DNA of 64,000 nucleotides from contig NZ_BCYV01000012.1 in assembly GCF_001598375.1 (NCBI RefSeq), forward strand, positions 124,001-188,000, in the 5' to 3' direction. The translations under genes and the position numbers were made by a program. This DNA comes from Novosphingobium capsulatum NBRC 12533. Its GTDB lineage: Bacteria > Pseudomonadota > Alphaproteobacteria > Sphingomonadales > Sphingomonadaceae. The notes below the pieces were generated by a model. It was given only the letters and a program-made list of their open reading frames with translations, made no database searches and had not been told where the DNA came from. This document shows, piece by piece, positions 1-8,069 of this stretch. Positions within the stretch are counted from its first letter, which is position 1, and each line of letters begins with the position of its first letter.

Positions 1-903
1 ACCGGCGCCCGACGCAAGATGCGGGGTGGTCGCGTGCGCGGCATCGCCGATCAGGCCGACCCGGCCCACGGCCCAGGGGCGCGGCAGCAGCATCGCCTCG
101 AGCGGGCGATAGTTGAACGCGCTGTCGGGCCCCAGATCGTCGCGCACAGTGGCGATCACGCCGCCAAAGCCAGCCAGAATCTCGCGCAGCATCGCGATCC
201 CTTCCTCGGCACCCACCCGCGGGTTGCCGGGCATCGGGGTATTGCAGAACAGGTACATCTTGTCGGCCGAGCATGGCGTCACGCCGGCCTTGCGGTCTGG
301 GCCGTAATACATGCGGCCACTGTCCAGCCACGCCGGCCGATCGGCCAGCACGCGCCAGCACCCCTGCCCGGTGAATTGCGGGCGCGGTGCATCGGGAAAC
401 AGCAGCCCGCGCATGGCAGAAAACGCGCCATCGGCCCCCACCACCAAGTCATAGCGCCCGGTTGCCCCATCGGTGAACACCACGTCCACGCTATCGGCAT
501 CCTGCGTGAACGATGCCACCGTCACCCCCAGCCGCACATCGGTGCCCACTGCGCGGGTGCGGCTCGACATGATGTTGTGCAGCACCGGACGCAAGATGCC
601 ACCGGCGGCCGGAAGGTCGGCGGCCAGCGGCGGCATCGCGTGCTCGGCAATCAAATCACCGGCCTGGGTATAGAGCCCGACCTTCTTGGAAAAGGCCGCA
701 GCCGTGCTCACTTCGTCCAGCAGGTCGAGCGCCTTGAACGCGCGCAGCGTAGGCCCGGTGATGGTGATGCCGGCGCCCAGCACCTTCCACTGCGGATCGA
801 TATCCACCAGATCGACCACGATGCCGTGCTGGGCAAAGGCAATCGCGGTGGCCATGCCGCCAACGCCGCCACCGACGACAAGGGTTTTCAATTGCTTGGG
901 CAT
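1..903 (-). CDS. FAD-dependent aromatic monooxygenase (3' end cut by window edge)
   Basis: About 301 residues are visible and the C-terminus lies outside the window. The protein opens MPKQLKTLVVGGGVGGMATA, a Rossmann FAD-binding motif (GGGVGG, residues 11-16). It later carries LVVGADGAFSAMR (DG motif) and GRVGLIGDAAHATTPH (GD motif). These three define the group A flavoprotein hydroxylases (salicylate hydroxylase / 3-hydroxybenzoate 6-hydroxylase / UbiH type), which hydroxylate phenolic rings with NAD(P)H and O2 in the cytoplasm. The gene follows TonB receptor 1 on the same strand, 117 bp downstream, so co-transcription is likely. Because a gentisate dioxygenase lies at 22425-23564, a gentisate-forming 3-hydroxybenzoate 6-hydroxylase is an attractive but unproven role. 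Family is certain, substrate is not. Confidence 0.9.
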   Translation of the reverse strand, partial: MPKQLKTLVVGGGVGGMATAIAFAQHGIVVDLVDIDPQWKVLGAGITITGPTLRAFKALDLLDEVSTAAAFSKKVGLYTQAGDLIAEHAMPPLAADLPAAGGILRPVLHNIMSSRTRAVGTDVRLGVTVASFTQDADSVDVVFTDGATGRYDLVVGADGAFSAMRGLLFPDAPRPQFTGQGCWRVLADRPAWLDSGRMYYGPDRKAGVTPCSADKMYLFCNTPMPGNPRVGAEEGIAMLREILAGFGGVIATVRDDLGPDSAFNYRPLEAMLLPRPWAVGRVGLIGDAAHATTPHLASGAG

Positions 904-986
904 AGTACGTTCCTTGTCGGGAGGCTGCAGTCTAATCAGAGTTTCTTGATGCCCGGCGTTGCCATGCGTGGTTTGCCATCCGGGCA

Positions 987-1011
987 CCGGGGAAGGATCG
1001 CCCTTCCCCGG
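987..1011 (-). terminator. Hairpin between TonB receptor 1 and the FAD monooxygenase
   Basis: A perfect 10-bp stem (CCGGGGAAGG at 987-996 paired with CCTTCCCCGG at 1002-1011) with a 5-base loop lies just after the receptor stop codon. No clear T tract follows on the minus strand, so it may be a processing or attenuation hairpin that lowers expression of the downstream monooxygenase rather than a full terminator. Confidence 0.5.
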
Positions 1012-1020
1012 CTTTGAGCT

Positions 1021-3474
1021 TTAGAACTTCACCGATGCGCGCGCGCCATAGGTGCGGGGCGGCGCATAGGACGTGGCGATCACACCGCCGACGTTGTTGT
1101 TGTATTGCGTCAGGATGCGGACGTTGTTGTCGGTCAGATTGCGGACCCACGCCGTCAGTTGCCAGCGCTGGTCCTGCGGGCCGAACGCGATCGAGGCATC
1201 AGCGGTGAAATCGTCGCCGGAGTTGTGCTGGGCGAGATATTCAAAGCCGATCACCCGGTTGGAGCGATAGCGGCCATCGAGCGACAGTTGCAGGGTGTAA
1301 TCACCCAGCGGGACATCCTGGCGAATGCCGCCATTCAGCGACCAGCGCGGGGAGTTGAGCCCCGGCTTGCCGCTGCAGTCAATCGTGTAGACCGGCAGGC
1401 CACCCTCGGTGCCGGGCGCGTAGGGGCACCCTACCGCCGGCGGCAGCGAGGTGCCGCCACGCGGCACGTTGTAGGTGAACTGGTCCAGTGTGTTGTCGAC
1501 ATATTGAACGTCACCCAAAAGCAGCGTGGTCGGCGTCGCCTTGAACTGGAAATCGATGTCCACTCCCTTGATCGTCGACTTGCCGACGTTGGTGGTGAAA
1601 TAGGTCGTCAGGCCATCGCTGCCGAAGCCGAAGTGTGAAACCTGCTGGTTGCGGTACTTCCACAGGAACGCCTCGACGTTGATTTGCAGGCGATTGCCCA
1701 TGAGCCGGTTCTTGATGCCAGCGGTATAGGCATCGATGAATTCCGGCGCATAGGTTTCACGCCCCGTGGCCAGGGCAAAGCCGCCAGAACGATAGCCGGT
1801 CTCGTAGCTGAGATAGGCCAGCGATTGCGGCCCGACATCGTATTCTGCGGCCAGGCGATAGGTGAAGCGGTTGTTGTTGAGCGGCTTGTTCACCGCAACC
1901 GGGGCATAAGTCAGGATGTTGCCGGCATTGCCGAACGGACGCACATCACCCGGCGCAGTGGGGAAGCCCGCTGGCAATTGCGACGCAGGAATCTGGGCGG
2001 CGATATCTGCCAGCGTCAGGCCGGTCGGCACCGATGGGCCGCCAAAGCAGCCATTCCCGGCGGGCGGCGGCGCGTTGGTGCACAGGTCCAGCAGGGTATT
2101 GGCCAGGCCATCGATGCGCTTTTCGTCACGCGTATAGCGTCCACCGGCAACCAGGCGGAAATGATCCGTGGCATGGAACACAAGCCGCCCAAACCCGGCA
2201 TAGGACTTGGTGCCGATGGTGTAGCTCTGGATGGAACTTACCAGATACTGGTTGTAAGTGCTGTTGCCCTGGACGTTTTCGTCATAGAAAAATCCGCCGA
2301 TCAGCCATTCGACCGGGCCGATCGGCTTGCCCGCAAGCCGCACTTCGGCACTGAACTGATGACTGTTTTCCTTGGTTCGTGCCCCGCGGAAACTGGGCGC
2401 CCCGTTGAACAGGTCGTCCAGGGTCGATTTGCGATAGGCCAGCAGTGTTGTCACCTTGCCAATGCTGGTGTCGAGGTTGGCTTCGCCTTCAACGCCCCAG
2501 TTGGTATCGTTGATGAACGGCTTGTCGAGCGGTGCAGGAGAGATGAACGACCCGCCGATCACGGTGTTTGCAAAAAATGCGCTGGCCTTGGGAGACAGCA
2601 GGCCCGACCACGCCCCCAGATTTGCAGGAACATAGGTGTAATTCGCCGGCGCATTGGCCGAAGCCGGTGCACCCGGCGTGAAATTCAGAAGGCCATCATA
2701 CGTGGCGCCCACGCCCATGCCGCCGTTGTGCGCCCAGTCCGCCGCCAACCGGAGCGACACTGCCGCGCTGGGCTGCGTCAGGATCTGCGCGCGCAGGGCC
2801 TGCGACTTGGTATTGCCCGTGCCGTCGGAATAATAGCCTTTGCTGTCAACGACCTTGCCCGCCAGCCGGACCGCCGTGTTGTCGCCCACCGGCACGTTGA
2901 TCATGGCATCGCCGTCGATGGCATTGAAGTTGCCATAGCCCAGCGAGGCCGCGCCCATCAGCTTGCCGATCACCGGCTTGGCGGGAAGCACATTGACCGC
3001 GCCGCCAGTCGCATTGCGGCCGTACAGCGTGCCTTGCGGGCCCTTGAGCACTTCGATCCGCTCAAGGTCGAAAAATGCGCTGCCGGTCGACGTCGGGCGG
3101 CCGATGTAGACACCGTCATAGTTAAAGGCGACAGCCGGATCGCTGTAGGCATTGTTGGTGAAATTGCCGACACCGCGCACGAAATAGCTGGTGGTCGCGC
3201 CACCACCCTGGGCAACGGTCAGCGAAGGCGCCACGGAATTGAGAGTGGCCGCGCTGTTGACGCCCGCCTTCGTCAACGCTTCTGCCGTAACCACGCTGAT
3301 CGCGATCGCGGCCTTTTGCGCGCTCTCCGCCTTGCGCTGCGCGGTCACGACGATTTCCTCGAGCCCGACAGTGCCAGATTGCTGGCCCGCCTCATCGGCA
3401 TGCGAGACCTGCGGCATCGCGGCCATGGCCATCATCGCCAGCGCTGAAGCGCCCGAACGAATGCCCTGCTTCAT
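1021..3474 (-). CDS. TonB-dependent outer-membrane receptor 1
   Basis: This 817-residue protein is an outer-membrane active transporter powered by TonB-ExbBD. A signal peptide covers about residues 1-26 (cleavage near VSHA). A TonB-box-like EEIVVTAQRK follows at 39-48. The plug domain spans about 50-167 and contains RIEVLKGPQGTLYGRNATGG. The rest is a 22-strand-type barrel ending in phenylalanine (ASVKF), the usual sorting signal. A GGAGG ribosome site precedes the ATG. Sphingomonads use many such receptors for aromatic or siderophore-like ligands; the ligand here is unknown. It heads a minus-strand unit with the FAD monooxygenase and is divergent from the EthD-like gene at 3874. Confidence 0.96.
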   Translation of the reverse strand: MKQGIRSGASALAMMAMAAMPQVSHADEAGQQSGTVGLEEIVVTAQRKAESAQKAAIAISVVTAEALTKAGVNSAATLNSVAPSLTVAQGGGATTSYFVRGVGNFTNNAYSDPAVAFNYDGVYIGRPTSTGSAFFDLERIEVLKGPQGTLYGRNATGGAVNVLPAKPVIGKLMGAASLGYGNFNAIDGDAMINVPVGDNTAVRLAGKVVDSKGYYSDGTGNTKSQALRAQILTQPSAAVSLRLAADWAHNGGMGVGATYDGLLNFTPGAPASANAPANYTYVPANLGAWSGLLSPKASAFFANTVIGGSFISPAPLDKPFINDTNWGVEGEANLDTSIGKVTTLLAYRKSTLDDLFNGAPSFRGARTKENSHQFSAEVRLAGKPIGPVEWLIGGFFYDENVQGNSTYNQYLVSSIQSYTIGTKSYAGFGRLVFHATDHFRLVAGGRYTRDEKRIDGLANTLLDLCTNAPPPAGNGCFGGPSVPTGLTLADIAAQIPASQLPAGFPTAPGDVRPFGNAGNILTYAPVAVNKPLNNNRFTYRLAAEYDVGPQSLAYLSYETGYRSGGFALATGRETYAPEFIDAYTAGIKNRLMGNRLQINVEAFLWKYRNQQVSHFGFGSDGLTTYFTTNVGKSTIKGVDIDFQFKATPTTLLLGDVQYVDNTLDQFTYNVPRGGTSLPPAVGCPYAPGTEGGLPVYTIDCSGKPGLNSPRWSLNGGIRQDVPLGDYTLQLSLDGRYRSNRVIGFEYLAQHNSGDDFTADASIAFGPQDQRWQLTAWVRNLTDNNVRILTQYNNNVGGVIATSYAPPRTYGARASVKF

Positions 3475-3725
3475 GTTTTCCTCCCTCTCCGTGACTGTTT
3501 TTTGGCTTTTATCGTGCTCGGGCTGCCCCCGATGCGCATGTCATTGTTCCGCCATTTGCAAACGCCTGTCGTTTATGCTGTCGCACGCGGCGCGCCGCGC
3601 CCGCTGCGCCAGAGCGGCCCGACCGGCTTCCTGCTCACCCGCGTTTTTCCTGACATTGTGCCGGCAAACCTAGTCAGCATCGCAGGCGGAGAAAAACGAA
3701 AGATACGCATAGCGCATTATCGATG

Positions 3726-3769
3726 CCATCAATGTGTGTATAAACACGAATCAATCTTCGCATTGATGG
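3726..3769. promoter_or_regulatory. Inverted repeat in the divergent receptor 1 / EthD control region
   Basis: The 399-bp gap 3475-3873 holds no gene. Its AT-rich part contains a perfect 9-bp inverted repeat, CCATCAATG (3726-3734) and CATTGATGG (3761-3769), separated by 26 bp. Between the arms lies GTGTGTATAAACAC, itself a partial dyad. The spacing and position suit an operator for a dimeric regulator acting on one or both divergent genes. No candidate regulator is adjacent. Confidence 0.45.
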
Positions 3770-3873
3770 AATAAATATGGACCTATCGCCGCTAGCGGCT
3801 TTACTCCCGAGGCCGGCATGGCAAGTTCGGGCCTGCCGCCAAGCGGCGAAATACCAGTTCAAGGGAGAGTAGG

Positions 3874-4614
3874 ATGCTCAAGATCGTTGCCGCCGTCCGG
3901 CGCAAGCCGGGCATGACGCATGCCGAATACCTCGCCTATATCGAGCAGGTCCACGGCAAGCTGGCAACGGACAACCCCTTGCAACTCCACCGCTATGTCC
4001 AGAACCATGCCTTCGACGGGGCCTATGGGTCAGGCGATCGGCCCGATCATGTCGGCGTTTTCCATCGCGACAGCGTGACCGAACTCTACTTCACCAGCCC
4101 CCAGGCCATGGCGGAAACCTTTTCGGCCGAATACAACCGAACCGTGATTGCGCCGGACGGTGCGCACTTTGCCGAATTGCCGACCAACCAGGCCTTGCTG
4201 ACGATCGAAACCGTACTGGTCCCCCCGCCGGCCGCCCCGGCCGCGAACACGGTGAAGATCATGATGCTGCTGGCTTGCGCCGACGGCGTGGTCGCGGCGA
4301 ACGCCCAAGGCGGATGGCAGGCCGCGCACGAAGCCGGGCTGGCTGCGGCCCCCGCCTTTGCCACGGCGATCTGTGGGCTGACGCGTTCCGACCCGCAGGA
4401 AAGCGGGCCAGGCGCGGCGATGGCCGCGCATTTTGGCGGGGGAGATCAGCCACCGCTGGCCCTGCTCGTATCGATCTGGGCGCCGGAAGACGCGCTGGCC
4501 AATTTCCGCCGCTACGAACGCAGCGTGCTGGCCAGCGGGCTGTTCCACCGCGATTACAGCTATTTCCTGTTCACCCGCGAGGTGGAAATTCTGGCGCCGC
4601 GAACGGATCAATAG
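3874..4614 (+). CDS. EthD-domain (dimeric alpha/beta barrel) protein
   Basis: This 246-residue cytoplasmic protein opens MLKIVAAVRRKPGMTHAEYL, the pattern of EthD-domain proteins (ferredoxin-like alpha/beta barrels), with W/HGxL-type residues near 28-32. The length is about twice that of a single EthD unit, and a second related half begins near residue 125 (VKIMMLLACADG). EthD relatives occur in ether and aromatic degradation clusters, where some act on reactive intermediates or as dimeric oxygenase-like proteins; no catalytic role can be read here. The start is supported by GGGAGAGTAGG just upstream. It is divergent from TonB receptor 1 and stands alone, 122 bp before the sigma factor gene. 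Confidence 0.85.
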   Translation: MLKIVAAVRRKPGMTHAEYLAYIEQVHGKLATDNPLQLHRYVQNHAFDGAYGSGDRPDHVGVFHRDSVTELYFTSPQAMAETFSAEYNRTVIAPDGAHFAELPTNQALLTIETVLVPPPAAPAANTVKIMMLLACADGVVAANAQGGWQAAHEAGLAAAPAFATAICGLTRSDPQESGPGAAMAAHFGGGDQPPLALLVSIWAPEDALANFRRYERSVLASGLFHRDYSYFLFTREVEILAPRTDQ

Positions 4615-4638
4615 GCGCGATCCGATCGGCCACCGCGC

Positions 4639-4667
4639 AAATCCGGGCGGGGAATTGGCGCGCGAAT
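4639..4667 (+). promoter_or_regulatory. Possible autoregulatory ECF promoter of the sigma factor gene
   Basis: AAATCC (4639-4644), a 17-bp spacer and GCGAAT (4662-4667) lie about 70 bp before the sigma factor start. They resemble the better match in front of the fasciclin gene (6209-6237). The -35 half agrees only partly with the SigK-type CCATCC, so this is a weak call. Confidence 0.3.
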
Positions 4668-4736
4668 GCGATCGCTGCCCCCTCCCTGTTTGCCACGGTT
4701 GCGTCCCCTGCCATTCAACGGCTAGACCAGCGGCCT

Positions 4737-5312
4737 ATGCCGCCCTCCCCCGCACCAGATGCTCTGCCGCGTTCCGAATTGGTCGCCCTTCTGCTGGCCG
4801 CGGCGGAAGGCGACGAGCCGAGCTTCTCGGAACTCTATCGCCGCACCAGCGCGAAACTATTCGGCGTGGTCCTGCGTATCTGCCCTGATCGGGGGATCGC
4901 GGAGGACGTATTGGTTGATGTCTACCTGACCATCTGGCGCCGTGCCGGCGCGTTCGATCCGGGCCGGGCCAGCCCGATCACCTGGATGGCGACGATTGCG
5001 CGCAACCGGGCGATCGACGCCATGCGCCGCCAGCCGCGTGTTGCGCCAGTCGCGATCGACATGGTCCCCGAGATGGCCGACTGTGCCACGCTGGCAGAAG
5101 CCGCCCTGATCGAAGCGGAAGGCGATGCCCGCCTGCACCTGTGCGTCGAGCAGTTGGGCGAGCCGCAGTCTGGCGCCATCCGCGCGGCCTTTTTCCACGG
5201 GCTGACCTATGCGCAACTGGCAACCACCATGGCCGTGCCGCTGGGCACGATGAAAAGCTGGATCCGGCGGAGTCTTGCCCGGCTGAAGGAGTGCCTCCAT
5301 GCCGAGGACTGA
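4737..5312 (+). CDS. ECF RNA polymerase sigma factor, SigK-like
   Basis: This 191-residue sigma-70 family ECF factor has region 2 at about residues 28-100 (LYRRTSAKLFGVVLRICPD, then ARNRAIDAMRRQ). Region 4 lies near the C-terminus (LTYAQLATTMAVPLGTMKSW), a helix-turn-helix that reads the -35 element. The next gene, overlapping by 14 bp, encodes an RskA-type anti-sigma factor, so the sigma factor is probably held inactive at the membrane until a signal is received. The ATG at 4737 is chosen because homology begins there; the frame is open much further upstream but that part has no family resemblance. With the fasciclin gene downstream this reproduces the SigK-RskA-fasciclin arrangement known from mycobacteria. 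Confidence 0.92.
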   Translation: MPPSPAPDALPRSELVALLLAAAEGDEPSFSELYRRTSAKLFGVVLRICPDRGIAEDVLVDVYLTIWRRAGAFDPGRASPITWMATIARNRAIDAMRRQPRVAPVAIDMVPEMADCATLAEAALIEAEGDARLHLCVEQLGEPQSGAIRAAFFHGLTYAQLATTMAVPLGTMKSWIRRSLARLKECLHAED

Positions 5313-6009
5313 TCCCGTGCTGTCCGAAGAGGATGTGGTGCTGGCTGGCGAGCTGGCGCTTGGCGTGCTGGAAGGCGATGCCTTGGCCGCCGCCCGGCGC
5401 AGGCTGATTGCCGAACCGGCGTTTGCCCGCGAAGTGGAACTGTGGCGCGATCACTTTGCCGCGGTTTCCGTGCGCGGACCTGCTGTGGAGCCTCCAGCCG
5501 CCTTGGCCGGCCGCGTGCAGCAGGCCGTTCGCGCGCAGGGCGGCGGCACTCTGGCAAGCATGTCGCAGCGGGCAGTGGCGCGCTGGCGCGCGGCTGCCAT
5601 CGGGTTTGGCGCGCTGGGCCTTGGCGCGGCGGCTGCGCTGGCCCTGGTATTGCTCCGTCCCGCCACCGTCGACAATACAACCGGCGATAGGGTCCTGGTG
5701 GCTGCGCTCGATGTCCCTGCGGCGCATGCCACGCTGCTGGCGCGGATCAAGCCCGGACGGCTGCATGTCACCGGCGCGCTGCCCATTCCCGACCAGCATG
5801 ACGCGCAGGCGTGGGTGATCGATGCTTCGGGCACGCCGCGTTCGCTCGGCGTGTTGCAGCGAACGGGCGGCCAGGCACTCGAAACCGTGCCACAACGCGC
5901 GCTCGCGCCGGGGCAGACGCTGGCGATCAGCATCGAGCCGATGGGCGGCGCGCCTGGCCCACTGCCGACCGGGCCTGTCGTCGCCACCGGCACGATCGAG
6001 ACAATCTGA
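5299..6009 (+). CDS. RskA-type membrane anti-sigma factor
   Basis: The 236-residue protein has a cytoplasmic anti-sigma N-terminus (LAGELALGVLEGDALAAARR, residues 15-34). It lacks the zinc-binding His/Cys motif of ZAS proteins, as is usual for RskA. One membrane helix spans about residues 98-119, and a periplasmic RskA domain follows, including AWVIDASGTPRSLGVL and the C-terminal GPVVATGTIE. It should bind and restrain the ECF factor and release it after regulated proteolysis. The start overlaps the sigma gene by 14 bp, indicating translational coupling. The signal is unknown; in mycobacteria the homologous RskA responds to redox conditions, which is established only there. Confidence 0.9.
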   Translation: MPRTDPVLSEEDVVLAGELALGVLEGDALAAARRRLIAEPAFAREVELWRDHFAAVSVRGPAVEPPAALAGRVQQAVRAQGGGTLASMSQRAVARWRAAAIGFGALGLGAAAALALVLLRPATVDNTTGDRVLVAALDVPAAHATLLARIKPGRLHVTGALPIPDQHDAQAWVIDASGTPRSLGVLQRTGGQALETVPQRALAPGQTLAISIEPMGGAPGPLPTGPVVATGTIETI

Positions 6010-6208
6010 GCGCATGACAGAGGCGGGAGCGCACCGACAGTTGCGCGCCCGCTAGCCTGACAGAAGCGAAACGGGCGCGATCCGGTTCGCAGTGTCGCTG
6101 CGCGCGCCATCAGCGCAAAAATCCGCCCTGCCCGAAAAAATTTTTCACCGGGCGTGCATCCAAGCGCCGGGCCCCTTGCGTAGCTGCGGCATCGGCGGGG
6201 GCAGGAAG

Positions 6209-6237
6209 CCATCCACTATCCCTGCGCCCGTCGAAAT
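6209..6237 (+). promoter_or_regulatory. SigK-type ECF promoter upstream of the fasciclin gene
   Basis: CCATCC (6209-6214), a 17-bp spacer and CGAAAT (6232-6237) lie 60 bp before the fasciclin start. The mycobacterial SigK promoter consensus, as I recall it, is CCATCC then 16-17 bp then CCGAAT, so the -35 is identical and the -10 shares its CGAA core. It implies the sigma factor directly drives the fasciclin gene. The rest of the gap 6010-6296 shows only an A6T5 tract at 6135-6145. Confidence 0.6.
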
Positions 6238-6296
6238 GAATGCAGCATTCGTCCGCATTGCCTGTGGTTGTGCGGAAACCCAAAAGGAACAAGATC

Positions 6297-6857
6297 ATGA
6301 AGCTTTTCAAGATCCTCACCACCCTTATTGCTGCCAGCACGCTGCCCATCGGCGCGACCGCTCTCTATGCCGCAGCCGCGCCGGTCACCGTCGGTGGCGC
6401 GCCGATGTATCCCACCAAGAACATCATCCAGAACGCGGTCAATTCCAAGGACCACACCACCCTGGTCGCGGCTGTGAAGGCCGCCGGGTTGGTCGATACG
6501 CTGCAAGGGCCTGGGCCGTTCACCGTGTTTGCGCCCACCGATGCGGCCTTTGCCAAGCTGCCGGCCGACACCGTGCCCACGTTGCTCAAGCCGGAAAACA
6601 AGAACCAGCTGACCGCGGTGCTGACCTACCATGTCGTGCCCGGCAAGCTCAGCGCGATGGCGCTGCGCCGGAAGGTGATGCAAGGCCACGGCAAGGCGAT
6701 GCTCAAGACCGTACAGGGCGAGGATCTGACCGTGACCGCCATGGGCCGCAAGCTGATGATCACCGACAGCAAGGGCGGCATGGCCACCGTCACTATTCCC
6801 GACGTCAACCAAAGCAATGGCGTGATCCACGTCATTGACGCCGTTCTGTTGCCCTGA
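6297..6857 (+). CDS. Secreted fasciclin (FAS1) domain protein
   Basis: This 186-residue protein starts at MKLFKILTTLIAASTLPIG, an export signal, with AAAAGGAAC as ribosome site. One FAS1 domain fills residues 40-185. The H1 motif is FTVFAPTDAAFAKLP, followed by LTYHVVPGKL and the H2-like NGVIHVIDAVLLP. FAS1 proteins such as MPT70 are secreted or surface adhesion-type proteins; the molecular role is not known here. The preceding SigK-like promoter and the sigma and anti-sigma genes mark it as the likely regulon target. A longer in-frame start at 6240 would remove the clear signal peptide and is rejected. Confidence 0.93.
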   Translation: MKLFKILTTLIAASTLPIGATALYAAAAPVTVGGAPMYPTKNIIQNAVNSKDHTTLVAAVKAAGLVDTLQGPGPFTVFAPTDAAFAKLPADTVPTLLKPENKNQLTAVLTYHVVPGKLSAMALRRKVMQGHGKAMLKTVQGEDLTVTAMGRKLMITDSKGGMATVTIPDVNQSNGVIHVIDAVLLP

Positions 6858-6887
6858 GGGTCGCACACCAGGCGGGCATCACGGGGC

Positions 6888-6911
6888 GGGGGAAACGTGC
6901 GCGTTTCCCCC
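6888..6911 (+). terminator. Hairpin after the fasciclin gene
   Basis: GGGGGAAACG (6888-6897) pairs perfectly with CGTTTCCCCC (6902-6911) around a four-base TGCG loop, 30 bp past the stop codon. No T run follows, but the stable stem probably ends the sigma/anti-sigma/fasciclin transcript. Confidence 0.6.
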
Positions 6912-7036
6912 AAACCCGACAGCACACCGGGGGGGCACGAACGCGCGCACCCATCGTACCGAACACAAACACACACACGCCGTATCTGATGCAACGCGGG
7001 ACGGATGATCCTGCATTTTCAGTGGAGTAGAACAAC

Positions 7037-8041
7037 ATGAGGTTGAACGATATTCCGCGGGCCGCGATGGCGGCTCTGGCGGGAGCGGCTATCTGCGCGC
7101 TCAGCGCCCCCGCGTTTGCCGAGACAGCACCCGGTGATGCCGAGACCGCCGCACCTGCCGATAGCGGTGGCGGCGACACCCAATCGCCTGGCGACGCGTC
7201 GCACGAGCTGGTGCCATTTCGCAATGGCGGGCGCCTGCTGCTGACCGGCGGCGTCTCCACGATCGAGGGGGCCGGCGGCGGCGGCCTGGTGCCCTGGGCG
7301 CTGATCGGCGGCTATGGCACGCGCGACGAGTTCGGCATCCAGTCCTACGTCACCGGCGTAAAATCCGAGGATTTCGCGCTGGTCGCCTTCGGCGCCTCGG
7401 CCAACATCAAGAACCGGTTAGAGATTTCGCTCGGCCGGCAGAATTTCCATTTGCGCGATGTCGGCAAGGCGCTCGGGTTGGGCAACGATTTCATCATCAG
7501 TCAGACCATCATCGGCGCCAAGGTCCGCCTGATCGGCGATGCGGTGCTCGATCAGAACACGCTGGTGCCGCAAATCTCGGTGGGCGTGCAGCACAAGATC
7601 AATGACGACAAGACCGTGGTGGGCGGCGCGCTTGGCCTGCGCCGATCGAGCACCGATTTCTACATCGCCGCCACCAAGCTGTTCCTGGACAAGAACCTGC
7701 TCGTCAACACCACCGTGCGGCTGACCAAGGCCAACCAGTACGGCATTCTCGGCTTCGGCGGGCTTGGCGGCAAGGACCAGGCCTACAAGCCGACCTTCGA
7801 AGCCTCAGCGGCTTATCTGCTTACCCGCAAGCTGGCCTTCGGCGCCGAAGTGCGCACCAAATCAAACCGCCTGCAAGGCGCGCTAGGCGGGGATTCCTTC
7901 CGCGAGGACGCCGCCTACGACATCTTTGGCGCCTATGCCCTGGGCCGCAACCTGTCGCTGACGGCGGCGTACGTCGATCTTGGCCATATCGCGCTCAAGA
8001 ACCAGCACGCCGCCTATCTCTCGCTGCAAGTCGGCTTCTGA
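7037..8041 (+). CDS. DUF3034 family exported protein
   Basis: The 334-residue protein begins with a signal peptide (cleavage near APAFA, about residue 29). It carries the characteristic DUF3034 opening GGRLLLTGGVSTIEGAGGGG, then VPWALIGGYGTRDEFG. The body alternates hydrophobic and polar residues in many short strands and ends SLQVGF with a terminal phenylalanine, so an outer-membrane beta-barrel is likely. Function is undescribed. A GTGGAGTAG ribosome site precedes the ATG. The globin gene follows after 28 bp, and DUF3034 plus exported globin is probably one transcriptional unit. Confidence 0.88.
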   Translation: MRLNDIPRAAMAALAGAAICALSAPAFAETAPGDAETAAPADSGGGDTQSPGDASHELVPFRNGGRLLLTGGVSTIEGAGGGGLVPWALIGGYGTRDEFGIQSYVTGVKSEDFALVAFGASANIKNRLEISLGRQNFHLRDVGKALGLGNDFIISQTIIGAKVRLIGDAVLDQNTLVPQISVGVQHKINDDKTVVGGALGLRRSSTDFYIAATKLFLDKNLLVNTTVRLTKANQYGILGFGGLGGKDQAYKPTFEASAAYLLTRKLAFGAEVRTKSNRLQGALGGDSFREDAAYDIFGAYALGRNLSLTAAYVDLGHIALKNQHAAYLSLQVGF

Positions 8042-8069
8042 CGCTGCCATTCTTCCGGAGACATTCCCG

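Noticed and set aside
19..1017. Long plus-strand open frame over the start of the window
   Set aside because: It is antisense to the FAD monooxygenase, whose three family motifs are intact on the minus strand; the plus-strand product is His/Arg-rich with no family features.
1091..1110. TTGTTG run inside TonB receptor 1 coding sequence as another operator
   Set aside because: It is a codon run for asparagine residues (QYNNNVGG) near the C-terminus and not in a control region.
4275..4736. Upstream extension of the sigma factor frame
   Set aside because: The extension overlaps the EthD-like gene in another frame and is Arg/Ala-rich; sigma homology begins after the ATG at 4737.
6130..6153. A6T5 tract flanked by GCCCG/CGGGC as a terminator for the anti-sigma gene
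   Set aside because: The stem is interrupted by unpaired bases and it lies only about 60 bp before the ECF promoter; it is more likely an AT-rich upstream element.
6963..6979. Short CA-rich tract as a simple-sequence phase-variation repeat
   Set aside because: Only five or six imperfect CA units, 58 bp before the DUF3034 start and outside coding sequence; too short to claim slippage.
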